64,000 nucleotides of DNA. It comes from Capniomyces stellatus. Its lineage: Eukaryota; Kickxellomycota; Harpellomycetes; Harpellales; Legeriomycetaceae. Location of the stretch: NCBI GenBank assembly GCA_001661515.1, contig LUVW01000025.1, positions 91,394 to 155,393 on the forward strand, in the 5' to 3' direction. The notes beneath the pieces are model-generated. The model was given only the letters and a program-made list of their open reading frames with translations. It was not told where the DNA came from and did no database searches. Of this stretch, positions 34,716-45,600 are shown one piece after another. The position numbers and the translations under genes are program-made. Position 1 is the stretch's first letter, and each line of letters begins with the position of its first letter.

Positions 34716-35397
34716 TAAACCCGCTATTTAACCCTCCAATTCTACCACCTTGAACCCACCCAGTATTAATCGTGAATCTACGTTTCTACAATCTATTGCT
34801 ATAAACAGACCAGCTCGCTTACCAGGCTGCCCTGCCTTTAATACGGACCTTGGTTGTAACTCTGGTTGTGTTTTGGCACTTTTCTCTCCACGAGCCTCTA
34901 AAAAACAAACAGTCTGATTTGAATTTTACAGTCTACTTTATTGATCAGTTGGTAAAGGTAAATTCAACCCCAAGTGTCCATTTATTCAACGTTTATTTTA
35001 TTTTATTTTATTTTGGTTTGGCTTGGTTTGGTTTGGCTTTATTTCAATTGTTTGAATCTTGTTGCATCAGTTTATTTTGGGTGCATTAGCAATAAAGAAT
35101 GAAAATATCAGTGTTAATATTCACTAATGGATCAATACTAAACCCGTGATTTAGGCATATCTGAAGCACAAACAGCCGGGGACGGATACTGATAAGTTTG
35201 ATAAACTACTAACCAACCTCACCAATCTCATTCCCAAGGTCAACCCAAACGACATTTCACTTATTCTACACATTGTTGTTTACAAGACCATGTTGAACCA
35301 GTTCACCAACTCTAAAAAGGACTCGCGAGATTTGGTTCTATTTCTTTGCAAAAAGCATGTCGATAACTGCTACAACTTGTTTCCTGTTTTCTATTAA
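29772..35397 (+). CDS. Unidentified large protein, 13 exons, about 1239 aa
   Basis: I do not recognise the family. My model is exons 29772-30236, 30417-30456, 30557-30683, 30935-31039, 31166-31320, 31580-31980, 32101-32735, 32839-33464, 33584-34135, 34334-34481, 34605-34678, 34809-34957 and 35155-35397. Every junction keeps phase. The introns after exons 6 and 11 use GC donors (AAG-GCAAGT). Exons 2-4 and the donor after exon 5 are the least certain. The N-terminus has a helical start, a KEKEKEEA charged stretch, and Ala- and Gly-rich linkers. The rest is mostly helical, Leu-rich and interrupted by acidic disordered inserts (TEAEAESERESERE; Asp-Leu-Asp-Ser repeats in exon 9). This resembles an alpha-solenoid scaffold with linkers. 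No membrane span, kinase, GTPase or nuclease motif was seen. A fast-evolving genome-maintenance or chromatin scaffold is one guess, not a call. Confidence 0.7.
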
Positions 35398-35677
35398 ATT
35401 ACATTACATTTGGTTCTACTATATTTGATTTATTTTATTTTATTATCATTTTACTTTAACTTTCTACTATCATCATTGCTGTCGTTTTACTTTTATTAAA
35501 CTTGAATGGCAAGGTCATCATAATTTCCCCATGCCAAAATATCATCGCGCTATATTTTTATTACATTTTCATTATTCGGTTAAATATCAAATCCTAAGCT
35601 ATATCATGTACATCCACTGACTATAAAAACGTCTACAGCAACTACAGAAGAAGTACGACGTTGAAACCAAGTGGAGG

Positions 35678-36556
35678 TTATTCGGCGTCATGTTGGTTCA
35701 GCTTTTTCAGTTTTTCTACAACCTCAAACTCATTTGTCGCTGCTTGATCCATTTTTGTCGAGTAAATAGCTGCTGGGTTTTTCATGACTTTAAGTTCAAT
35801 CGAGTTTCTCATGTCTGCCGAGACAAAGTCTTCATTCACACAAAAGTCGCTTGGTATAGGCGTATACGTGGTTGATATGATTTTTGGTGAGTTGTTTTCT
35901 CCCGACGAGCCTTCAGAAAGTGTCTCCTGTATGTATGAAATCAAAAGAAAATATTCACATATTAAAGAGGGGGAGGGGGGAGATTGCCACAAGGCGTATT
36001 TATTGTCCTGTTAACAAATATATATCATCAAAACTGATACACCATGAATTATATCTTGTTTATGCTTTACCTCGGATTGGTTGAAGTTTGGGTTAAGCTC
36101 ACTTTTGTATCCTGTAATTCGCTTTGATGCTGGTTGCTTTCCAACCACCAGCATTTGCTTGTACATCACGTCCTGGTTTTTGCCTCCGTTATTGAGCAGC
36201 ATAAACGATGGCAGTGGCGAAAGTCTGCAAGCTTCCTGCTTCTTTGTCTTGTTAGTCCGCCATAACTTAAACCCCGAATTCCTCTTGTTATAGTAATTGT
36301 TCCTGTACTTTACACTGTCATCAATCGCCTTTAAGCTCGAATTGTTATTCCTGTTGATTCTCGATTTCACCCACCTGATTATCAGTATCACTACCGAAAT
36401 CAGTATCATTGCTGATACCGCAACCACAACTATCAGCACTACTGTGTCCTGTATACTTGTAGATTTCATCTCGTTTAACTTGCCTTGCTCAGCATTTTTT
36501 TGACTGATCTTTTCCTTGAAGTTTAAACTGTTTTCACTTTTCATTGCTTTAGCCAT
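35678..36556 (-). CDS. Single-pass membrane protein of unknown function (two exons)
   Basis: Exons 36556-36071 and 35926-35678 join in phase 0 to 244 residues. The start is the first ATG (MAKAMKSENS); an upstream TTG extends the frame but is not needed. One strong membrane span lies at about residues 40-62 (VVLIVVVAVSAMILISVVIL), followed at once by a basic segment (RWVKSRINRNNN). This predicts the short N-terminal part outside or lumenal and a long cytosolic tail. The tail contains LWRTNKTKKQEACRLSPLPS, which could be phosphorylated. No family was recognised. There is no cleavable signal peptide. The gene is convergent with the 13-exon gene. A signal-anchor receptor-like or wall-sensor-like protein is possible, without domain evidence. 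Confidence 0.65.
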
Positions 36557-37345
36557 CGTTAGCAACTGATCCAACCTTATTTATTTACGTATAGCTCTGT
36601 CTTTGCTTGTTTTTTTTTTCCCGCTAATTGATACTCGTTGATGTATTGATGTATTGATGTATTGATGTATTGATGTATTGATGTATTGATGTATTGATGT
36701 ATCGATGTATTGCTTTTGTTTGAATTTGGGTTTAAATTTGGATTTAAATTTGGAAGGCCGTAAAGTAAAGGTTTCAGATTTACTATTGCTCTGTAAAGAT
36801 GTTTTACTGTCAATACTTGTCAGCCATGTCATTATTAGTAGTAAATCAAACAAAAATATGGTTTTGATGGAAACGCTAACTAAACTAATGTTTTTAATGC
36901 CGATAAAGCCTTGAATCAACACACGTATTATTCTGGGTCTAGAATAGACTTGATTAATTTGGTTTTGAATTAAAAATAATATAATTAAATAATTTAAATC
37001 CAAAACTCGAGATCAATCCTCATTCCACCACTCCCCGCAAACTTAACTTGATTCTTTCAAAAATAAGATAAAAAATAACTGGAGTTGTAGAAAATATTAA
37101 AAAGATGGTTCTGGGCTATTGCACTGATTAGTAGAAGCAACAGTTCAACCATTATACTACACAGCAAGCTGATTAAACCAGAATCAGGAGTCTCATTAAT
37201 ATTTCCAGGTCAATGGAAAAAAAAACAAACGTAAATTGATTAAATACCAACGGTTATAAAAAGACAAAAGGATATAAAATATAGATTGTAAAAGTAAGGT
37301 GGCATGTTAAATTATAGAGATAATAGTTATTGGCTAAACACTGAA
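36557..37345. other. Intergenic region with an 8-bp tandem array
   Basis: This lies between the membrane-protein start and the Era-type GTPase stop. The GATGTATT array at 36640-36712 makes an artificial open frame on the minus strand (36581-37003). Nothing else was recognised. Confidence 0.5.
36640..36712 (+). repeat. 8-bp tandem repeat (GATGTATT), about nine units
   Basis: Nine nearly perfect GATGTATT units lie head to tail, with one T-to-C change in the last. They sit just upstream of the membrane-protein gene, in its probable promoter or leader. Copy number is likely to vary between strains. Confidence 0.92.
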
Positions 37346-39225
37346 TCAATCGTTTTTATGGTGAGATCCGTCAACTCTAACGTCGATTTTAAGTATTGCG
37401 TATTCTCCAAGAGCAGCGTTCACAAGAGGGATGCATTTATTAACAATTGTGTAGATCATGCTCCCCTGCTTTCCTATAAGTATTTTACGGATGTTGTTGT
37501 TTGGAACAACAAGTTCCTGTTCAATGTAAAGAACGCCACGACTATTTGACTTTGTGTTGCTGCTATCCGCCTTGTCATTTTGAAGAATTTTGAGTATGCT
37601 GTCTGTGGCACCACTTTCATCGCAAGACTTGTTTCCAGAAGTTTGTGATTGTGGGTTTGACCGGGAATCTATAAACCATTCAGTAAGGTGTCAGAAATGA
37701 ATACAACCCTGATAACAACAAGTCAAACGAGACTGAAATAAATACAAATACTGAAAATTTTAGTTGAAAAGAAAAAGAAAAACAAAAAAAAACAAAAAGC
37801 GACCAAACTTACTATTATTAGAATGATTGGGTAGTTCGCTTGAATTATACTGGACTCGCTTCCAAGAAATGTTATTCTGCTTGATAGTATACGGAATATA
37901 GCCACGCAAGTGGGCTAGTAGTTGTCCACGAATAACGTCAGTGACCAGCTGGTACTCGGACAAATCGCTTGCAACATTCTCGGGAAACTCCCAGTTCCCG
38001 TCTACAGCTTTGGAGAGCATGTTTTCCTATTGGATAATCCGTAATAATTGCTACCTTATTACAAGACTGTGATAACCAAGAATATAAAGAGCAAACAGAA
38101 GAATATGTGGCTTACCAGCAAAGAGTCGACATTTGTGTTATTTAAGGCAGAGATGTAAACTGGGGGCTGCTCAAAGTGTTTATACGAATCGAGCAACGTT
38201 TTTACAGCTGAGTTTATTTTCTCACGGTTACTGTCATTGATTAGATCAGACTTGTTGATTATCAAGGTTGCGGGCAATGAAGAGAGGTTCGACAGATGAG
38301 TTAAAATCCCAGATTCGATTTTTCCGTCGTACAACTCAAGGGAGCTTGAATCAACAACAAACAAAACTAAGTTATAGAAAATCAAACACAGCAGAAATCA
38401 GCTACCAATTCAATTATCACGCAGGATTAAATTTGGGGAATGGTGAGTAGATAGTGGATAATGGATAATGGATAATGTCAGGTGGAAATATAATTACTAT
38501 GTTGCGACTCGCTCAGTGTTCTCCAGGGAGTGGATATCATGTCTCTTGATACGCTTTTGGCAAGCCATTTTGCAACAACCCCAGGAGTATCCAAGAGCTG
38601 CAGCTGGCAGTTGTTTTTAGTTATGATTCCAACAATTCTTGAGCGCGTAGTTTGGGGCTTTTCGGTTACTATACTGATGTCCTTTTTTACTAGTAAATTC
38701 GTTAAAGTCGATTTCCCTGAATTCGCCCTTCCTAACAGCGAAAACTTGGCTGTTTTTGGAGATTCTGGTTGTTTGAAGTTTTTGTACACCTTTGGGAATA
38801 AGACATTAGCCATTTCTACCAAAAAAAATGATCAAGAATTTGTTTTAATCCCAATTTTTATTTAATATAAGCAATGAAAAGTTGAAAAGGCCATTCAACG
38901 CTGAATAAAAGGTGTTTATTAAATCAATTTGCTCACCAGCAGGAATCTCATTTAGATTTTTCCTCGAACCGAATTCCATAGTACTGGCTGCATTACTGCT
39001 ATTTTTGGAGTTATCTAGTTCGGGTTTTATTTTATCTACAACATTCTTATTATGTGCTGAACTGGAACAGCTGAATTTTCGAATCAATGAGAATTGGGCT
39101 GATCGGTCAATTTTTTTCGAATTTGAGCTTGAAGCAAAATAGATTTCTGCTACTCTGTCGGAGCGAATCGAGCTGAGCTGGTAAGGTCTGTTATGCAGTT
39201 TTATTGCCGCGAGTCTGATAGACAT
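37346..39225 (-). CDS. Era-like GTPase, probably mitochondrial (five exons)
   Basis: Era-type GTPases bind small-subunit rRNA and help assemble the small ribosomal subunit. Exons 39225-38937, 38815-38498, 38366-38116, 38026-37813 and 37668-37346 splice in phase to 464 residues. The N-terminal about 95 residues, rich in Ser, Arg and Lys (MSIRLAAIKLHNRPYQLSS), fit a mitochondrial presequence. G motifs are complete: GRANSGKST (G1), the PQTTRSR switch (G2), DTPG (G3), NKSD (G4) and SALNNTN (G5). A C-terminal KH domain follows, with RGVLYIEQELVVP and IRKILIGKQGSMI, interrupted by an Asn/Ser-rich insert of about 50 residues before the KH core. That insert is unusual for the family. The family call is secure; mitochondrial location is inferred. 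Confidence 0.92.
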
Positions 39226-39563
39226 TGTTATTTATTGTTTGGTGGGTTATAAGTGTCAAGTTGGTTTTTGAATTCAAGTATTGGTGTTGGGGTTAATAAA
39301 TGGAGAAAAAAGTATAAACCGATAGAATCAAAAGACAAAAAAAAAAAATGATTTGGATAAAAAAAATTGCATAAATCAATCGCATTGGATCAAGAACAAT
39401 TTGAGAAATCACAGCTGGAAAGTTGCTTGATAAATAGTTTATTAAAAAAAATTGGTTGAAAACTGAAAAAGTTTAAAACTCAATGTAGAATAGATACCAG
39501 TCAAATAAAAGGAAAGCTGGATAGTGAAATAATTAAAATAAAGTTAAAAAAAAACAAATACAG
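39226..39563. other. Promoter side of the Era gene and 3' flank of aminoacylase copy C
   Basis: This is A-rich sequence with no gene. It lies between the Era-type GTPase start and the stop of aminoacylase copy C, which are both on the minus strand. Confidence 0.5.
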
Positions 39564-41777
39564 TTACTCCATGTTTGCAATGTCAGTGACCAACTCAACG
39601 AAAAAGTCGATTGCATTCAAAAAGCTGGTCTCGTCAACATGTTCATCATGTTGGTGAGCAAGCAAGGACGAGTTAGTGATTGGGCAAACACCCAACGCTG
39701 GAATTCCCTTGGTTCTAACGTATCTTGCATCGGTGCCTCCACAGCAAATGAGATCGTTTCTCTTGATACCCTTTCTGTTGAAGAACTCGGTGAATCTGTT
39801 GATGAATGGGTCTGAAAGGTCAAATTTGGTCAATGGATTTACAGTAATATGGTTGTAGTAGGAGATATCAACGCCCTGTTTGTCAGCAAGGCCCTTAAGG
39901 TAATCTCTGAACTCGAGAATATCGGTGCTTGGTGTTACTCTGATGTCAAATGTTGCAGAGTATGTAGCAGGAACGACGTTTTGTTGTTTTCCACCTTCTA
40001 AAATGGTCAAGTTGACACTGGTTACGTCTCCTTGGTGCTCCATCTTATTACCCAGACTTATGAGTTTATCAAGTTGGGTCTGTCGGAAGCTCATTAGTTC
40101 ATTGATAATAGGCATCAGCTTTTCGATCGCTGTTCCCTCAATAAACTGACTCCCGTGTCCAGTGTTTCCGTGTGCTGTAAAGGTGACACCGCTAATTGGA
40201 GTAAAATGTTTGTTAGAATTTCAGAAAACATACGAGTAAATAAAAAGTGTAAAGTTTAGGCGTAATTAGGAAATGTACCCGATAATTCTTTCGCCATTCA
40301 TTACTATTATTCTGTCATCCTCAGATGGTATTCCCTCGTTCAGATCAAACCCTGCATTTAATGCATCAAACTCGGGTGTGTGTATCAGCGATCCAACTCC
40401 ATCAAATCCACCGATTTCCTCATCAGGCGAGAAAATGGCAAACACATTTCTCTTTAGCTGAACCCCAGACTCCTTGATGGCTCGCAATGCCTCCAAATGG
40501 CTAAAAGTAGATATATCAGCAAACAAACACACAGATCGACATGGGTTAGAATACAAACTGTGTTACAGCCAGATACGCGTTGGTAGGCTGGCTAGAAAAT
40601 GTGGATTTAGATGGGTGCTTGTACACTGGTGCATGTACTTGTTTTATTCAGCTACCAATGGCTTGAAACACAGGGATGCTGTACTTACCAACTGCCAGTG
40701 ACTTTCATGTCTTGGGAACCACGGGCGTATATTTTGTACGATCCGTCCTCTGCCTTGACTCTTTCGGCAGCAAATGGAGGGTATGTCCAGTGTTCCTAGT
40801 GTATGGTTTGCGTGGTTTGTACAGTTGTTAGTGCTAACAACACTGGCAACAAAATTAAATTGGGATGGTGAAATTGACAGAGTTGGGAACCGGTAGAGCT
40901 GATGGAATTGATAAGAGAGAAAAAAACAAAAAGTGAATAGAAATAGATGTCAAAACATATAATTACCTCAAACACTGGGACTACGTCAGAGTGAGAGTTC
41001 AACAGGATGGACTTTAACGATTGGTCGGACCCAGCGAGTTTCAGAATTACAATTGGTTTTCCCTTGACGCACTAGTATGTAGAAATGATTAGATGTAAAT
41101 GGAAGAGTTAGGTGTGAATGGAGAGTTGGTTGTAAATAGAGGAGTTAGGTGTGAATGGAGAGTTNNNNNNNNNNNNNNNNNNNNNNNNNNNNNNNNNNNN
41201 NNNNNNNNNNNNNNNNNNNNNNNNNNNNNNNNNNNNNNNNNNNNNNNNNNNNNNNNNNNNNNNNNNNNNNNNNNNNNNNNNNNNNNNNNNNNNNNNNNNN
41301 NNNNNNNNNNNNNNNNNNNNNNNNNNNNNNNNNNNNNNNNNNNNNNNNNNNNNNNNNNNNNNNNNNNNNNNNNNNNNNNNNNNNNNNNNNNNNNNNNNNN
41401 NNNNNNNNNNNNNNNNNNNNNNNNNNNNNNNNNNNNNNNNNNNNNNNNNNNNNNNNNNNNNNNNNNNNNNNNNNNNNNNNNNNNNNNNNNNNNNNNNNNN
41501 NNNNNNNNNNGAGTTAGGTGTGAATGGAGAGTTGGTTGTAAATGGAGAGTTGGTTGTAAATAGAGGAGTTAGGTGTGAATGGAGAGTTGGTTGTAAATGG
41601 ATAAAAGTGGTGTGTGTGGTTTACCTCGACAATTTGGCTTTCAAGACCGATTTCTTTGGCCTGGGCAACGAGAAAGTCAGCGCATTCGTAGTATGCTGGG
41701 TCTGGGTGGACGGTTTTGATCTGCAAGTACTTGCGGAATCTGGTAACAGATGGTAGTTCGGGAGCGTCAGCAGTCAT
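39564..41777 (-). CDS. ACY1: Aminoacylase-1, inverted copy C, five exons
   Basis: Exons 41777-41625, 41071-40967, 40795-40689, 40500-40279 and 40191-39564 splice in phase to 404 residues. Exon lengths 1-4 equal those of copy B, and exons 1-4 are almost identical to it. Codons at the exon 4/5 junction differ (ERIIGGV versus ERLGSAV), intron 4 is unrelated, then about 100 residues are identical again before a sharp change after VTPSTDILEF. All metal-site residues remain (SHSD, SQDMK, PDEEIGG, LNEG, AHQHDEH), so it should be active. Intron 1 contains a 346-base gap within the minisatellite; this does not touch exons. The different C-terminal third shows this is a genuine separate locus, not merely a duplicate contig. 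Confidence 0.9.
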
Positions 41778-42358
41778 GGTTTGGTTTTGTTTGATTTGGG
41801 TTTGGGGTTTGGGTTTGGGGTTTGGGTTTGGGTTTGGAGTTTCTTTTTTCTACTTGTTTCAAGTGTATGTATTTGTTTGTATGTTTGTTCTGTAAAGAAA
41901 CGAAAAGAGACGAAAGATGTTTGGAGTGTTTACCTCGGCCAACTGGTCTATTTATTCAGTTGACTGATTATTAATTTAGTTGTTTGATTATTAATCTAAT
42001 TGATAGTTAATTTGAATGTCTGCTTTTCTGTTTGGTTGGTTGGTTGGTTGTTTTGTTGGTTGTTTTGAGAAAAAAGAAAGGGGAGCGGGAGTAGAGAGAA
42101 AGGATGGATTACGTGTAGGAATTGACAACCATCAAGGACGAATGAGGGCGGGATGTAAGTTTAGAGTGTATAAGACTTGCAGGGAGTTTGGAGTTGTTAT
42201 GTTGAGTTTCAGGTGTTGAAATGTTTCAAAGTCCTGAAAATCCTCGATAGTTTCAAAAGTTTCAATTGTTTGATTTATTCAAAAGAATTGAAGAGTTTTG
42301 AGTTTTGAGTTTTGAGTTTTGAGTTTTGAGTTTGAAACTTTTATTAGCCGTTGGTAAA
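39911..42358 (-). repeat. Inverted repeat arm 2 (contains aminoacylase copy C, 5' two thirds)
   Basis: This is the reverse-complement partner of about 21544-23655, with about 16 kb between the arms. Identity resumes and stops at the points described for arm 1. Simple-repeat copy numbers differ: the AAAACTC array and the TTGGTTGG array upstream of the gene are longer here. The arm spans an assembly gap. Confidence 0.88.
41165..41510. other. Assembly gap of 346 N inside an intronic minisatellite
   Basis: The unknown bases are flanked on both sides by 18-19 bp minisatellite units of intron 1 of aminoacylase copy C. The array is probably longer than in copy B. The gap joins the two halves of the inverted arm, so the scaffold join should be treated with some care. 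Confidence 0.97.
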
Positions 42359-42686
42359 AGCGGTTGTAATTGGATGGATATATTGTCAGGGAAACTTAGG
42401 GGTGTGTGGGTGTGTGAATATTTGAAAAAATCAATTGTGTAATGGTAGCTAGTCAACACGATGATTGATTAGTTGAAGAAAAGTCGGGAAAAGTTGAAAT
42501 AGTTGGAAAGTTAATCTAAGCATCAGTCTAGATGAATGAACGTTGAAAAGAATGGAATTAAATAATTGATTGGTTTAATGGAAATAATAACCGAGAAAAT
42601 TAACGTAATAAAAAGAAAAAAAAAGGAACAAATCAAAAGAAAATAAAAAGATAAAATATAGAGATAGTGTATAAAGAAAGATAGAG
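41778..42686. other. Intergenic region upstream of aminoacylase copy C
   Basis: To about 42358 this duplicates the upstream region of copy B, including the G3-4 T3 tract next to the start and TTGG and TTTTGAG repeats. Beyond 42358 it is unique and contains the 3' flank of the UGGT gene. Frames here are low-complexity artefacts. Confidence 0.6.
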
Positions 42687-45600
42687 TTACAACTCGTCTT
42701 TACGGGGTTTATCAGGGCCGGGATGTGGATCGGCGTGATCAATTGGGAGTGGAATTTCTTGGTTAGAGAGAGGTGAAGATTGGAACTTCAGGCTGCGAAC
42801 AAGTGAGTCGTAAACGTTCCATTCGGGCAGGAGACGACGTGCGCGATCGAGTTTAGGTTCTTTAGTCATTGGGTTATTACACAAATCGATAGTTTTAGCG
42901 TTTTTGAGGGATTCATCGCTACACCAAGTTTCGCACCATAACCACTCCATTGGGAGGGAGAAGATGGGGACGATGTGTTGCATGTTGTTGGGCAAGTCCT
43001 GGTCCAAGTTAGATAGAGAGTTCTTGTCGCTACTGAGTTGTTGGTACTGGGCACGCAATTTGTCGCCGGCAGCGAGTTTGCGGAACTGTTTGAGGTCGAC
43101 GAGGTAGAGAGCGGAAATGTGGTAGGGCTTGTTGTTGAGGTGGGACTTCCAGTACCCGGATTTCCAGAATCTGAATCCGTCGATTTCAGGGCGGTCGTTG
43201 CAGAAGGGCACGTAGGCGTATGGAGCGTTTTTGATGTCAAAGTCGTAAAGTTGCTGCAAGTCGGCACGAACAATCTGGTCAGCATCAACAAAGATGACAC
43301 GGTTGAGGTCAAGCGGGAACAGAACGTCGAGGAACAAGATTTTGTAGCCCCAAATGGTACGTTGTTTTTCCTGCTCGCTGTTGAGCCAGTGTGGCCACTT
43401 GTAGGTGACCAGCTGGTAGTCAAAGCCATAAGTCTTGGCCAGTGTAGGCAAAAACTGTTTGAATGAGGGTGACATAAAGTTATCAATGAGCCAGAACTTG
43501 ACTGTTGAGTTTGTGTTCTTCATAACGGATACAAACATAATGCTCATCAACCGCTCGTACAGATGTCCACTAGCAACTGCAAACACGTCAAAGTGCGGCT
43601 TGTCTGAAACCTTGACATCTACCTGGTTGTTAGTAGTCAGCTTCTTTTTGATCGACCCCCACAGCCCGCTCAACCCACCTTGACTGTCCTCATCGTCTTT
43701 ATCTGTGGACAAAAGACTGATGCTTTCCTTGCCCATCCGCTTACCAAAGCCTGGGTACAGCGTCACGCCGTTGAACGAATCGACCACGAGCAGGCCGTAG
43801 TGCTGCCCTGAGTAGTGTGACTTTTCGTTCCTGTTGTCAATGCACTCTGTCCACGCGCTCAGACCCAAACACTCAAGGTCGTACAGAGACTGCGACCTGC
43901 CTGCCCGGATGTTCAACGCGTACGCACCAAACGCTGCCTTGAGCTGGAAGTACCCCAGATTCGCCATCACTATAGTATCGCTAACCACGTCTGTGTCCAC
44001 CGAGTCTGCAAAGTACACCGCCGCACTGTCAAACTTCCTCTCCTTCTGCACCAGATTCGGCAGCAGCGACAGGTTGACCTGCAATCCACTGGGCGCAGCT
44101 CCACTGATCGAGTCTCGCGCATGACCCTCAACCAGAACGTTGTTGAGGCTGAACAGCGCTGCAATTCCGTTTCTCCTGAACCCTGCACTGTCGCTGTCGT
44201 TCTTGTCTATCAGCGTTGCCAAGTTGATGTTGTCCAAGTCGTACTTGCACTTGGCCGCACTCACCATCCACGCGCTCGGCACTTTCATGTCAAGTGTCAG
44301 CAGTGTTCGCGCCGGCATGTTTTTGAACTCGGCTACTGGCTCTACACGCGTCTTGAGTTTCGCGTCAAATTGTGGTCGGTGCGTTAGAACCAGTCGCGTA
44401 AACCTCTTCAAAGGCACGTCCCCGCGGTACTCTAGCGTTGGCTCCAGAACAACCGTGACTTTGACTCCCGTCACACGCGATAGTACTGTCAGAATCGGCG
44501 TCCACCGCTGCGCATCGTCTGAGACCGGGTCAACAATCGCCTTGATATGGATGTACTCGTTGTTGTCGCCAACTGAAAACGCGTTTGCACTTGGGGTCTT
44601 GGCATAATCCATCAGCTCAATCCTGTTGTGCGCCCACGACTTTTGGAAAATTCCTCCTGGCGCGTGATTAGCCATTGCGCGCTCGTACACTATATTGCAT
44701 AGTAGGAATCTGTCGCTGATTTCTCGTCTCTCATTTGGTCCCTCTCTCTTACTGCTTACTGACTCGGTAAACACGTCTTGTGCGTGGTTGACTTTATTTT
44801 CCCATTCGTTTCCAAACACTTTCTGCAGCACCAGCCTGTTGACCAGCGTCTTCACTCCTATCACCGGGTAAACCCGCCCGCCAACCACCATCAGACTCTC
44901 GCCCGCTTTCAGCTCCTTGCTTGCTGGCACCATTTCGCCCAGCTGCTGGTAGCTTGCGGCCATGTACTTGTCCATCTGCTTGATTTCTGCTGTGCTCTTC
45001 GCCATTTTGTCCAGGTACTTGTTGATGTAGTACACGTAGTTGGTCACTTGCTTGTCCTTGACTGTCTTCACTAACGCTTTGGGGAACGCCTTCTTTACCT
45101 CCTCCAGAACCTGTGCCCCCTCCACCTCCTTGTCTCGTGCCCGTCCAGGGTCAAGGAACGCTTTGAGGTACAGCAACCCTACCAGACTGTCTGTTCTGCT
45201 GCTCGTGTTTTTGCTGTCGCTGATATACTTTTGGATGAAATACACCATTCTGCCAAACTCTCTCAGCCCCTTTTCCCCAACATCCGTCTCAAACCCTGCA
45301 CTATCTTCTCCCTCTTCTTCCTCTTCCTCTTCCTCTTCCTCCTCCACTCCCACTCCCACTTCCACTTCATTTTCTTTTTCTTTTTCTTCTTTTTTCTTTT
45401 TATTTACCTTTGGCTTTGGCAAATGGAACAGCGACAGTCTCATTTCAAGCCCTTTTCTGCCCTTTGGTGTTCGCTTCATCAGCGAAAACATCGAGTCTAC
45501 TCCCGTCTGTGCCAAACGCCTGCCCTCTTCAGCCTCCAAGTCCGTCCACACCCACACTGTCTGTGCACTGTCCATCACCTTTCGCTTCTCATCGCCCTTT

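Noticed and set aside
36577..37003. 140-codon minus-strand frame with Ile-His-Gln-Tyr repeats
   Set aside because: The repetitive part is translated 8-bp tandem repeat, and the remainder has no recognisable domain or splice partner.
41099..41756. Frames spanning the N gap
   Set aside because: Unknown bases are read through; the DNA is an intronic minisatellite plus the antisense of exon 1 of aminoacylase copy C.
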